Source: Balneolales bacterium (GTDB lineage: Bacteria; Bacteroidota; Rhodothermia; Balneolales; Natronogracilivirgulaceae). From it: DNA of 15,594 nucleotides. This document shows positions 1 to 7,601 of the stretch, one piece after another (positions within the stretch are counted from its first letter, which is position 1; each line of letters starts with the position of its first letter). The translations under genes and the position numbers were made by a program. The stretch lies in contig SLQC01000225.1 of NCBI GenBank assembly GCA_007131625.1, forward strand, positions 1-15,594. Reading direction: 5' to 3'. The notes beneath the pieces were generated by a model. It saw only the letters and a list, made by a program, of their open reading frames with translations. It did no database searches and was not told where the DNA came from.

Positions 1-2
1 AA

Positions 3-46
3 GGAGCACCACAGCTTGGGACTGTGGTGCTCCGGTTTGCTTTATT
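3..46 (+). terminator. Rho-independent-type terminator hairpin
   Basis: A perfect 12-bp inverted repeat (arms 3-14 and 22-33, GGAGCACCACAG and its complement) encloses a 7-base loop. It is followed by a T-rich stretch interrupted by GC (34-46). This fits a terminator for a gene upstream of the window. The T-tract is imperfect, so a structured leader for the next gene is the alternative. Confidence 0.65.
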
Positions 47-86
47 CATTGACAACAATTCAACAAATAGTAGCAGGAGGTAACTT

Positions 87-779
87 ATGACAATACCAAA
101 ACTCAAAAAAGTTTTTTTATTAATATTGGCCACGGGACTCATGTATGCAGTTCCGGCAGCAGCACAATTCAGCGTAGACCTCGATATCAAAAGCCGATAT
201 ATATGGAGAGGTGCCGATTTTGGAAATTCTCCTAGTATTCAACCGGAATTGAGTTATGCTTTAGGAGGCCTGGAAGTCGGTTTTTGGGCGGCTTATGCCA
301 CAAACGGAGATCCGGAAGGGACAGAAGTGGATCTCTGGGCTTCTTACACTCATGAAACCGATGCCGGCAGTTTTTCTGTCTATGCAACGGACTATACGTT
401 TCCGGTGCATCACACCGGAATGATCGGTGCAGAGACCTGGTTAGATAGCGACGCCCACTTTATCGAACTCGGTCTGGGCTATGCAGGCACCGACGCATTA
501 CCAATATCGGTTTTCGCCGGTATGTTCGTTCACAATGACAATGACAATTCGGTGTATATCGAACTGGGATACGATGCGGATCCGGTCGGGTTTTTCCTCG
601 GTTTCACACCTTTTGAGTCCGAAGCATACGGAACATCCGGAGCGGGAATTATCAATCTTGGCATCACAGGTACCCGTGAACTTATCATTACTGATAATTT
701 CTCACTGGGTCTTTCATCCAGCCTGATCGTTAATCCCTATGCTGAAAATGCCCATATGCTGGTGGGTATCAGCTTTTAG
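87..779 (+). CDS. TorF-like putative outer-membrane porin
   Basis: A 230-residue secreted beta-barrel protein. Residues 1-26 form a signal peptide: the basic stretch KLKK, a hydrophobic core, and a probable cleavage after A24-A25-A26, before Q27. The mature start, with the pattern SRYIWRG followed by SPSIQPELSYAL, resembles the TorF-family putative porins (TIGR02001-like), which are about this long. The rest alternates polar and hydrophobic residues with many aromatic and Gly positions, as in transmembrane beta-strands. The final residue is Phe (GISF), the usual outer-membrane insertion signal. The start is firm: AGGAGG at 75-80 lies six bases before the ATG, one of the few clear Shine-Dalgarno sites in this window. 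The gene stands alone, between a terminator-like hairpin and a convergent proline dehydrogenase. Substrate is unknown; the fold and location are inferred from sequence character and remembered family resemblance. Confidence 0.75.
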   Translation: MTIPKLKKVFLLILATGLMYAVPAAAQFSVDLDIKSRYIWRGADFGNSPSIQPELSYALGGLEVGFWAAYATNGDPEGTEVDLWASYTHETDAGSFSVYATDYTFPVHHTGMIGAETWLDSDAHFIELGLGYAGTDALPISVFAGMFVHNDNDNSVYIELGYDADPVGFFLGFTPFESEAYGTSGAGIINLGITGTRELIITDNFSLGLSSSLIVNPYAENAHMLVGISF

Positions 780-845
780 CGATCAGAAGCAATATTACTT
801 TGCAAGTGAAAATGGACTGTTTTGACAATCCGGCAATCTGTGTGA

Positions 846-867
846 CGTTCCGGTTTTCACCGGAACG
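846..867. terminator. Hairpin between convergent genes
   Basis: An 8-bp perfect stem (846-853 and 860-867, CGTTCCGG and complement) has a 6-base loop. It lies between the stop of the porin gene (779) and the stop of the proline dehydrogenase (923). On the + strand it is followed, after about nine bases, by a TTTT run at 877-880. On the - strand there is no clear T-tract. It probably serves as a terminator, possibly for both genes. The weak T-tracts limit confidence. Confidence 0.45.
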
Positions 868-877
868 CTTCAGCACT

Positions 878-952
878 TTTATCTCTTAAACATGGTGGAG
901 AGAATAAAGCAGAGCATCTCATTTATCTCTTAAACATGGTGGAGAGAATAAA
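878..952. repeat. Tandem duplication of the 3' end of the proline dehydrogenase gene
   Basis: A 31-bp segment occurs twice without mismatch, at 878-908 and 922-952, with a period of 44 bp. The 13 bases between the copies also resemble what follows the second copy (about 8 of 11 match), so the original duplicated unit was probably the full 44 bp. Read on the - strand, the copy at 922-952 encodes the real C-terminus FILSTMFKR plus stop. The copy at 878-908 encodes the same nine residues plus stop, but lies beyond the gene's stop codon and is non-coding. Confidence 0.85.
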
Positions 953-1777
953 CCAGATGTTCTCTTTTCTCTCCCGGAGCCGGCGCGTAAAATAGGGAAG
1001 CCACATGGTTCCGTACGGTACATAAACACGAACGTTATACCCTTCTTTAACCAGTTCTTTGCACGTGGTTTGGCGCAGTCCGTAGAGCATCTGAAACTCG
1101 AACGTGCTTCGGGGAATTCCGTTTTCTTCAGCATAACGTTTGGTCCAGTCGATCAGCAGATCGTCATGTGTTGCAATACGGGGATAGACGGTTGACCTTA
1201 GAATTTTTGATACATATTCTTTGAAAACAGCACGAATATCGACTATGTTCTGAAGGGCAACATGCGCTGGTTCCCTGTAAGCTCCCTTGCAGAGGCGGAC
1301 ATCAGCATTTTCCCTGACTATCTTGGCAATATCCTCCCTTGACCGGTGCATATATGCCTGAATTACGATGCCGACATGCTTTCCGTAAGAAATTTTCGCT
1401 TCGTAAAACAGATCGAGGGTCCGTTGTGTGTAATCCGAACCTTCCATGTCGATGCGCACAAACTGATCAAGCTCTTTCGTCTTGTCCAGCAGCGCAAACA
1501 GATTATCACGACAATAATCCTGATCGATATCCATTCCCATCATTGTCAGTTTAATGGAGATTGTGGCATCGAGTTGCTGATCCCGAATGCCCTCCAGAAG
1601 CTCGCAATAGGATTGCGTGGTTTCGTCAGCGGTTTGACGATTGGTCACGTTCTCTCCCAACAAGTCAAGTGTAACACTGATACCCTTGCCATTTAATTCC
1701 CGGACTTTGGGTGCAGCTACGGAAAAGGTTTCACCGGCAACGAACCTTTTTGCTAAGAAATAGGGTAAGCGTAACAT
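923..1777 (-). CDS. Proline dehydrogenase (monofunctional PRODH)
   Basis: FAD-dependent oxidation of L-proline to 1-pyrroline-5-carboxylate, the first step of proline catabolism, with electrons passed to the quinone pool. From the start used here it is 284 residues, a (beta/alpha)8 barrel like the ~300-residue Thermus and Bacillus enzymes. Visible landmarks in order are AKRFVAGET near the N-terminus, TLDLLGENVT, SIKLTMMGMD, RIDMEGSDY, GIVIQAYMHRS, RLCKGAYREP, ATHDD, FEFQMLYG, VRVYVPYG and YFTRRLRER; the paired Arg in the last binds the proline carboxylate in known structures. The start is uncertain. The frame stays open to an ATG at 1954 (343 residues), and residues just before Met(1777), RILFKFQSVQS, could match the family N-terminus. 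However, no ATG, GTG or TTG lies between those points except far upstream, and a palindrome sits at 1814-1827. No Shine-Dalgarno precedes either start. The second pathway enzyme, P5C dehydrogenase, is not in the window. Confidence 0.88.
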   Translation of the reverse strand: MLRLPYFLAKRFVAGETFSVAAPKVRELNGKGISVTLDLLGENVTNRQTADETTQSYCELLEGIRDQQLDATISIKLTMMGMDIDQDYCRDNLFALLDKTKELDQFVRIDMEGSDYTQRTLDLFYEAKISYGKHVGIVIQAYMHRSREDIAKIVRENADVRLCKGAYREPAHVALQNIVDIRAVFKEYVSKILRSTVYPRIATHDDLLIDWTKRYAEENGIPRSTFEFQMLYGLRQTTCKELVKEGYNVRVYVPYGTMWLPYFTRRLRERKENIWFILSTMFKR

Positions 1778-1810
1778 TGATTGAACTGACTGGAATTTGA
1801 ATAGAATTCG

Positions 1811-1827
1811 GGGATATCCCGGGATAT
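1811..1827. promoter_or_regulatory. Overlapping palindromes upstream of proline dehydrogenase
   Basis: A perfect 14-bp palindrome, ATATCCCGGGATAT (1814-1827), overlaps a 10-bp palindrome, GGGATATCCC (1811-1820). The site lies about 35 bases before the ATG at 1777 chosen for proline dehydrogenase, and about 240 bases before mrpF on the other strand. It could be an operator for a dimeric regulator. If proline dehydrogenase really starts at 1954, it would lie inside the gene and more likely be chance. Confidence 0.35.
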
Positions 1828-1962
1828 AACAGGGATGTACGATGTTAATAAATGGCGTTCTTCGAATTATATCTGACCGTATGATACGATTTTTCGCAGC
1901 ATTTCCATAAATGGGAGTGCCGTGTAGTAAACAGGTCATGCACATGTGCCACATGGAATTTC

Positions 1963-1991
1963 TTGTAGCAAATGTAACGGATTCTTATATT
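1963..1991 (+). promoter_or_regulatory. Possible promoter of the mrp operon
   Basis: TTGTAG at 1963-1968 and TATATT at 1986-1991 are separated by 17 bases, the sigma-70 spacing. The -10 box matches in five of six positions, the -35 in only three. The site lies about 80 bases before the first mrp gene. If this lineage uses a Bacteroidota-type sigma factor the match may mean little. Confidence 0.3.
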
Positions 1992-2069
1992 ATGGCCACA
2001 AAACAGCCGGGTATTCTGATAGAACCATTATTATGAGTATGATATCCGTTCAGGTCAACAATTTACAAA

Positions 2070-2357
2070 ATGGACTTTTTACCGCTCTCAATAATTATTG
2101 TATATGTCTTTCTGAGCATTTCGCTGCTGATATCTCTTGTCAGAGTGATTCTGGGACCAAGTCTGCCGGACCGGGTCGTGGCACTTGACATGATTTCCTT
2201 TATAGTGATCAGTTTGATTGCTGTATATACAATATCGTCGGGACATCCTGTCTATCTGGATGTTGCCATCGTCCTTGCGCTTATTGCATTCCTGGGAACC
2301 ATTGCATTTGCCCGCTTCGTGTTCAAACGGGCAGAAAAGGAGAGGAATCGTGCTTGA
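2070..2357 (+). CDS. mrpF: Mrp-type Na+/H+ antiporter subunit F
   Basis: A 95-residue membrane subunit of the multisubunit Mrp cation/proton antiporter in the inner membrane. It shows three hydrophobic segments (about 5-27, 36-57 and 62-84) and ends in a basic tail. The loop GPSLPDRVVALD is the family signature; the Asp in PDR (D34) corresponds to the conserved acidic residue of MrpF. Length matches the family (about 90 residues). There is no Shine-Dalgarno before the ATG. It is the first gene of the run, where mrpA would be expected in the classic operon, and it overlaps mrpG by 8 bp, implying translational coupling. The corresponding hydrogenase subunit is MbhB. Also known as mnhF. Confidence 0.93.
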   Translation: MDFLPLSIIIVYVFLSISLLISLVRVILGPSLPDRVVALDMISFIVISLIAVYTISSGHPVYLDVAIVLALIAFLGTIAFARFVFKRAEKERNRA

Positions 2358-2724
2358 AGTAATTGCCGGAATTTTACTCATTACAGGAGGTTTCTTTGTG
2401 TTCGTGGCTGCTGTTGGTATTCTGCGTCTTCCAGATATTCTCATGCGTATGCATGCGTCAACCAAAGCCGGAACACTGGGAGCAGGACTTATTCTACTGG
2501 CTGTGGCATTTACCTACGCCGAGATCGGGATCATATCCCGTGTTATCGCTGCAATTGCATTCATTTTAATGACAGCTCCGGTTGCGGCACATACCATAGG
2601 CCGGGCTGCCTATCAGAGTGGAATCACTTTTTGGAAGGGTACTATTGTGGATGAGCTGCAGGACTATTACCACCGAAGCAGTAAAATCAACACCAAATCT
2701 GATAAAATCCCGGATATTGACTGA
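2350..2724 (+). CDS. mrpG: Mrp-type Na+/H+ antiporter subunit G
   Basis: A 124-residue subunit with three membrane segments (about 1-24, 38-58 and 62-82) and a polar cytoplasmic tail. The family marks are GILRLPDILMRMHASTKAGTLG and TAPVAAHTIGRAAYQSG. The start is GTG at 2350, chosen because conserved sequence begins immediately (VLEVIAGILL), because AAGGAG lies about eight bases upstream inside mrpF, and because it gives an 8-bp overlap with mrpF. An open frame extends upstream to 2218 but there it only overlaps mrpF in another frame and lacks family similarity. A 129-base gap separates it from mrpA. Confidence 0.92.
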   Translation: MLEVIAGILLITGGFFVFVAAVGILRLPDILMRMHASTKAGTLGAGLILLAVAFTYAEIGIISRVIAAIAFILMTAPVAAHTIGRAAYQSGITFWKGTIVDELQDYYHRSSKINTKSDKIPDID

Positions 2725-2761
2725 CAAGAAAGGATACCTTGAATGACGGATTAAAAACCAT

Positions 2762-2795
2762 CGTTCAAATATAAATTGCATGAACGTTTTATTTA
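2762..2795 (+). promoter_or_regulatory. Weak hairpin with T-run between mrpG and mrpA
   Basis: Six-base arms CGTTCA (2762-2767) and TGAACG (2781-2786) enclose a 13-base AT-rich loop and are followed by TTTTATTTATAT. This is terminator-like in layout but has a short stem. It could reduce read-through from mrpFG into mrpA or mark a separate promoter for mrpA. The rest of the 129-base gap shows nothing clear. Confidence 0.3.
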
Positions 2796-2853
2796 TATAT
2801 CGAAGATGTGATCACGGTTTGAAAAATCCGGCTCTTGCCGGTGGGAGGGGGAG

Positions 2854-5187
2854 ATGCTAACCGTGCTCCTGATCATCTTTGGCGTAGCCTTTATCGCACC
2901 ATGGCTGCACAGTATTCTGAAAGAAAAAACAGGATGGGTACTTGCCCTGCTGCCTCTTGGCAGTTTTGTATACCTCCTTTCACATCTCCCACAAATTGCT
3001 GCCGGCGAAACCATTACCCAGTCAACTACCTGGGTGTCGATGGAGTTTTTCGAGATTAACCTGGCATTTTATCTTGACGGACTCAGCCTGATGTTCGGTT
3101 TTATCATCACCGGAATTGGCACATTTATCGTTTTATACGGAAGCGGCTATCTCAGCGGACATACTGATCTGCCGCGGTTTTATATAGCCGTACTGATGTT
3201 TATGGGTTCGATGCTCGGTGTCGTGCTGGCAGACAATCTCATCAGCATTTTCGTCTTCTGGGAGCTCACCAGCTTCACCTCATATTTGCTTATCGGCTTC
3301 AATCATGAACAGGAAGCATCTCGCAAAGCAGCCCTGCAAGCACTGCTGGTAACGGGAATCGGGGGACTCTCGCTGCTGGCCGGACTCGTGATGATGGGCT
3401 TTGCAACCGGGCATTGGGAAGTTTCGGCACTGCTCAATGAGGGGGAAGTGGTACGTGAGCACGCTCATTATCTGCCTATCCTCATACTTGTGCTTGGCGG
3501 AGCTTTCACCAAATCGGCCCAGTTTCCATTCCACTTTTGGCTTCCCAGTGCTATGGCGGCCCCGACTCCGGTCAGCGCCTATCTGCACTCCGCAACGATG
3601 GTAAAGGCCGGTGTTTATCTCCTGGCACGGATGCATCCAGTTCTTGGTGCCACGGAAACCTGGATGATTCTGGTAGGTGGGTTCGGTGCCTTGACGCTCC
3701 TTATCAGTGCCTGGCTGTCGCTCAGTTTCACCGATATGAAACAGATTCTTGCTTATTCCACTGTGATGGCACTTGGGACGATGATGATGTTGATCGGATT
3801 GGGAACTGAGCTCTCAATGCAGGCGCTGGTCGTCTTTATTCTTACTCACGCGATGTACAAAGGCGCCCTCTTTATGGTCGCCGGCGCAGTGGACCACGAA
3901 GCCGGTACCCGGGATGTGCTTAAATTGGGCGGACTTCGCTCCCTAATGCCGATTTCGGCCGCCGCTGCCGCTGTTGCCGCGCTCTCCATGGGCGGTATTC
4001 CACCGCTGTTCGGATTTGTCGCCAAGGAACTCGTCTATGAAGCGGCGCTCGGAGCTGTCAGTTGGCCGGTGTTATTTATTTCGTTTGCAGTTGTTGCCAA
4101 TATGGCTATTGTCGCAGCATCAGCAATCGTGGCTATCCGGCCATTTTACGGGAAACTGGTCGAAACGCCTAAAAAGGCCCACGAAGCGCCACTGTCCATG
4201 TGGATCGGACCTTCGATTCTTGCGGCACTCAGTGTCGTTTTCGGTGTGCTTCCGTTTTTGGCAGATAAATCCCTGTTGATACCGGCTGCCGCAGGTGTCT
4301 GGGGAGCACCGATCGATTTTTATCTTTCCCTCTGGCACGGAATCAACCTTCCGCTGATACTGAGCGTTCTTACCCTTGCGGGCGGTTTGCTGATTTTTTG
4401 GATCTGGGACGGGTTGCGCGAATCGGCCCCCATGCGTGTGTATCAGTCGGCATTTGCTACACTTCCGGCTACAGTTTATGACAAACTTGTGGACGGCATG
4501 CTCGGTCTCGCAGAATGGCAGACGCGTGTGCTGCAGAACGGTTTCATTCATAACTATTTGCTAACTATCATTACTGTTGCTCTTATTGGAATAGGCTACA
4601 CATTTCTGAGTAAGGCCGGCATTCACTGGAATCTCCAATTTGCCGATGTCCATTTCTATGAATGGGCGCTGACCATTGCGATTCTGGTATCGCTTGGAAT
4701 CATGATGGCTTTCGGGCACTCACGACTCACCATGATTGTAGGCACCGGTATTATCGGGTTTGGACTCGCACTCATTTATCTCATTCATGGTGCTGCTGAT
4801 CTTGCAATGACGCAGGTACTTGTAGAGACGCTCACCGTAATTTTGGTCGTTCTTGTCCTGACACATGTTCCTAAATTAAAAGAAGTGCGAAGTGTCGCAT
4901 CCAGATCCCGGGACGGAGTCGTCGCACTGGCCGCAGGCCTTCTAATGATGATGCTTATCTTTGCCGCCACTGCGGCACCATTTGATGCTTTTATCTCCGA
5001 GTTTTACGCCGAAGCAAGCTACCCGCTGGCACACGGTCGAAATATTGTCAATGTGATTCTTGTGGATTTCAGGGCACTTGATACCATGGGTGAAGTCGTG
5101 GTTGTCGCCATAGCCGGTCTTGCCGTGTTTGCGTTAATCAAGATGACTCGATCCGGATCTTCAAAAGAAGGAAAACGTTATGAATAG
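2854..5187 (+). CDS. mrpA: Mrp-type Na+/H+ antiporter subunit A
   Basis: The large subunit, 777 residues, close to the family's usual ~800. About residues 1-480 are the NuoL-like proton-translocating core. E137 in FWELTSFTSYLL, K220 in FTKSAQFPFHFWLP, K251 in TMVKAGVYLLAR, K336 in MYKGALF and K391 in FVAKE are the conserved charged residues of the membrane proton path. After further helices come an MbhD-like segment (roughly 600-680, with AMTQVLVETLTVILVVLVL) and an MbhE-like C-terminus (roughly 685-770, with NIVNVILVDFRALDTMGE). Full-length MrpA carries these two, so subunit A is complete and not split. GGAGG at 2844-2848 supports the ATG at 2854. It overlaps mrpB by 8 bp. In known Mrp complexes A and D carry the ion pathways; A is often assigned the cation side, which is still debated. 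Confidence 0.96.
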   Translation: MLTVLLIIFGVAFIAPWLHSILKEKTGWVLALLPLGSFVYLLSHLPQIAAGETITQSTTWVSMEFFEINLAFYLDGLSLMFGFIITGIGTFIVLYGSGYLSGHTDLPRFYIAVLMFMGSMLGVVLADNLISIFVFWELTSFTSYLLIGFNHEQEASRKAALQALLVTGIGGLSLLAGLVMMGFATGHWEVSALLNEGEVVREHAHYLPILILVLGGAFTKSAQFPFHFWLPSAMAAPTPVSAYLHSATMVKAGVYLLARMHPVLGATETWMILVGGFGALTLLISAWLSLSFTDMKQILAYSTVMALGTMMMLIGLGTELSMQALVVFILTHAMYKGALFMVAGAVDHEAGTRDVLKLGGLRSLMPISAAAAAVAALSMGGIPPLFGFVAKELVYEAALGAVSWPVLFISFAVVANMAIVAASAIVAIRPFYGKLVETPKKAHEAPLSMWIGPSILAALSVVFGVLPFLADKSLLIPAAAGVWGAPIDFYLSLWHGINLPLILSVLTLAGGLLIFWIWDGLRESAPMRVYQSAFATLPATVYDKLVDGMLGLAEWQTRVLQNGFIHNYLLTIITVALIGIGYTFLSKAGIHWNLQFADVHFYEWALTIAILVSLGIMMAFGHSRLTMIVGTGIIGFGLALIYLIHGAADLAMTQVLVETLTVILVVLVLTHVPKLKEVRSVASRSRDGVVALAAGLLMMMLIFAATAAPFDAFISEFYAEASYPLAHGRNIVNVILVDFRALDTMGEVVVVAIAGLAVFALIKMTRSGSSKEGKRYE

Positions 5188-5593
5188 TCTGATTCTACAT
5201 ACAGCCACTCGGTTAATGATCGGTATTATAGTCCTGTTTTCGCTGTTTCTTTTCTTCCGGGGACATGATGAACCCGGCGGGGGATTTATCGGCGGACTGG
5301 TTGGTGCTGGTGCCTTTACACTGTACGCAATCGCATTCGGGTCCGAGGCCACACGGGCGATATTGCGCATCGATCCCATAACTCTGATTGCTCTCGGACT
5401 TGTAAGTCTTGTCATCAGTGGGATCATTCCCATGTTCACATTCGAGCCGTTTCTCACCGGAAAATGGCTGTTTTTGGAACTGGGAGAATCTGAATTTAAA
5501 CTGAGCACACCGCTGATTTTTGATATCGGTGTCTATTTGTGTGTTCTTGGGTTTATTCTGGCTGTCATTTTTTCACTCGAGGAAGTAAAATAA
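5180..5593 (+). CDS. mrpB: Mrp-type Na+/H+ antiporter subunit B
   Basis: A 137-residue subunit with four hydrophobic segments. The family signature is FRGHDEPGGGFIGGLVGAGAF near residue 30, with the acidic-glycine motif HDEPGGGF. Length matches MrpB/MnhB. AAGGA at 5168-5172 lies seven bases before the ATG, inside mrpA, and the 8-bp overlap with mrpA suggests coupled translation. It corresponds to MbhF in group 4 hydrogenases. Four bases separate it from mrpC. Confidence 0.94.
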   Translation: MNSLILHTATRLMIGIIVLFSLFLFFRGHDEPGGGFIGGLVGAGAFTLYAIAFGSEATRAILRIDPITLIALGLVSLVISGIIPMFTFEPFLTGKWLFLELGESEFKLSTPLIFDIGVYLCVLGFILAVIFSLEEVK

Positions 5594-5597
5594 ATTT

Positions 5598-5999
5598 ATG
5601 GAAACCATCCTTCCCATATTGGCCGGGGCTATTTTTGCGTCTGGTGTGTATCTGTTGCTCCGGCAAAGTGTCATTCTAACGATTATCGGTATCATTCTGA
5701 TCAGTAATGCTGTGAATCTGGCATTGTTTTCACTCGGGCGCATTACGACTGAAAACCCGCCATTAATAGCTTCCGGAAGTGTGATTCCTGAGCTTCCATT
5801 TGCCAATCCGCTGCCTCAGGCACTGATTCTCACGGCTATTGTGATCGGCTTCGGACTACTGGCTTTTGCGCTGGCACTGGCCTACCGCAGTTATAAGGAA
5901 CTTGGGACGGTAGATCAGGACACTATGCTAAAAGACGCTGAAGACACCTCATCCGCCATCGTCACAGATTCTGAGAACAACGAAAAAAGAAATGCATGA
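5598..5999 (+). CDS. mrpC: Mrp-type Na+/H+ antiporter subunit C (NuoK-like)
   Basis: A 133-residue NuoK-like subunit. Three membrane helices are visible (about 4-22, 25-48 and 73-98), with QSVILTIIGIILISNAVNL and PLPQALILTAIVIGFGLLAF as the family landmarks. The NPLPQALILTAIVI motif is characteristic of MrpC rather than of complex I NuoK. The C-terminal 35 residues form a polar, acidic tail of variable type. The stop overlaps the mrpD start as ATGA, which implies coupling. No strong Shine-Dalgarno precedes its own ATG. Confidence 0.94.
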   Translation: METILPILAGAIFASGVYLLLRQSVILTIIGIILISNAVNLALFSLGRITTENPPLIASGSVIPELPFANPLPQALILTAIVIGFGLLAFALALAYRSYKELGTVDQDTMLKDAEDTSSAIVTDSENNEKRNA

Positions 6000-7507
6000 A
6001 CGGTCTGCTTGTACTCCCTATAGCCATCCCCCTTGTCGTCGCCACTTTGGCGCTACTTTTCCGTAGATCCTCCGTTATGCAGCGTTGGATCGGCGTGGCC
6101 GGAATGCTGGTGCTGCTGGTGTCGGTAGCGATTCTGTTTCGCGACGTCTATGTCGACGGCATCCAGGTCCTGCAGCTCGGCAACTGGCAAGCTCCGTTCG
6201 GTATCACCCTGGTTGCTGATCTGCTTAGTATGCTGATGCTCGCCATTTCGGCGATCATGGGCCTGATTATTGCTGTCTACTCGATCTACGACATCGACAA
6301 GGAACGCGAGAGGTACGGTTACTATCCGTTGCTTCACATACTGTTGATGGGTGTGAACGGAAGTTTCCTCACAGGTGATATTTTTAATATGTATGTCTGG
6401 TTTGAAGTGATGCTTATCGCAAGTTTCATTTTGCTGGCACTTGGTAACAGCAAAAACCAGCTGCAGGGAGCCTTGAAATACGTAATCATCAATCTTTTTT
6501 CCTCATTATTATTCCTGTTCGGCGTAGCGATGCTGTATGGTATGACCGGTACGTTAAATATGGCCGATCTCGCGATGCGCTTGCCGGAGGTGGAAAATAC
6601 CGGACTGGTGACCACGGTCGCCATGATTTTTATGGTTTCTTTTGGAGTCAAAGCTGCCATTTTCCCGCTCTTTTTCTGGCTGCCGGCTTCATATCACACG
6701 CCACCAGTCGCTATTTCGGCCGTGTTTGGCGGACTTCTCACCAAAGTCGGTGTATATGCGCTTATCCGCGTCTTTACCCTGCTCTTTACACAGGATATCG
6801 GGTATACCCATACCATTTTGTTGTGGGTGGCAGGATTTACCATGGTAACCGGGGTTCTCGGTGCCGCATCGCATTTTGAGTTTCGTAAAATACTTTCGTT
6901 CCATATTGTGAGTCAGATTGGTTATATGATCATGGGACTGGCTTTCAATACCGCTCTCGGGCTCATGGGAGCCATTTTCTATGTACTGCACAATATTCTG
7001 GCCAAGTCCAACCTGTTCCTGATCAGCGGTATCGCCCAGCGGCTGACGGGAACCTTTGAATTGAAACAGATGGGTGGATTATACAAACATTATCCGATTC
7101 TGGCGACACTGTTTCTAATCTCCGCTTTTGCGCTGGCCGGATTTCCACCGCTCTCCGGTTTTTGGGCAAAACTGTCGCTCGTCAAGGCCGGTCTTTCCAT
7201 TGAAGCCTATGTAATCACGGCCGTAGCCATTTTGGTGGGTCTACTCACCCTCTTTTCCATGACCAAGATCTGGATGACCGCCTTCTGGGCGGCTGTTCCC
7301 GAGATTGGAGTCCCGGACCATTTCGGCAAGATGCCGCTGTTCGGTGCCGGCAACCTCTACATCATGGTGGTCCCGGTAATGGTGGTGGCCGGGTTGATTA
7401 TTCTCGTCGGATTCTATGCCCAGCCACTGCTCGAAGTCTGTCTTGACGCCGCCGAACAACTTCTCAATCCATCTGTTTACATTGAAGCCGTTTTGGGACC
7501 ACAATGA
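5996..7507 (+). CDS. mrpD: Mrp-type Na+/H+ antiporter subunit D (NuoN/NuoL-like)
   Basis: A 503-residue proton-translocating subunit homologous to complex I NuoL/M/N. E137 in MYVWFEVMLIASF and K219 in SFGVKAAIFPLFFWLP fall at the same residue numbers as the essential Glu137 and Lys219 I recall for Bacillus MrpD, which supports an intact antiporter and an unchanged start. Other family marks are the segment KVGVYALIR, HNILAKSNLFLISG and GFPPLSGFWAKLSL. The gene begins 4 bp inside mrpC. A 94-base spacer, without a clear terminator or ribosome site, separates it from mrpE. Confidence 0.96.
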   Translation: MNGLLVLPIAIPLVVATLALLFRRSSVMQRWIGVAGMLVLLVSVAILFRDVYVDGIQVLQLGNWQAPFGITLVADLLSMLMLAISAIMGLIIAVYSIYDIDKERERYGYYPLLHILLMGVNGSFLTGDIFNMYVWFEVMLIASFILLALGNSKNQLQGALKYVIINLFSSLLFLFGVAMLYGMTGTLNMADLAMRLPEVENTGLVTTVAMIFMVSFGVKAAIFPLFFWLPASYHTPPVAISAVFGGLLTKVGVYALIRVFTLLFTQDIGYTHTILLWVAGFTMVTGVLGAASHFEFRKILSFHIVSQIGYMIMGLAFNTALGLMGAIFYVLHNILAKSNLFLISGIAQRLTGTFELKQMGGLYKHYPILATLFLISAFALAGFPPLSGFWAKLSLVKAGLSIEAYVITAVAILVGLLTLFSMTKIWMTAFWAAVPEIGVPDHFGKMPLFGAGNLYIMVVPVMVVAGLIILVGFYAQPLLEVCLDAAEQLLNPSVYIEAVLGPQ

Positions 7508-7601
7508 AACATCTATAGCTGAAATTAATGGCACACCGATGCATGATTAAACACGGTCATGGTATTACATGTGACGTTATATATAAGAAAAATTTAAACA
7601 C

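Noticed and set aside
49..54. TTGACA as a -35 box for the porin gene
   Set aside because: No acceptable -10 hexamer lies 15-19 bases downstream; the match alone is not enough.
2218..2349. Upstream extension of the mrpG frame to an ATG at 2218
   Set aside because: It lies within mrpF in another frame, has no MrpG similarity, and the GTG at 2350 has a good ribosome site and the family N-terminus.
2088..2465. 125-codon minus-strand open frame over mrpF/mrpG
   Set aside because: Antisense shadow of two well-supported genes with no recognisable features.
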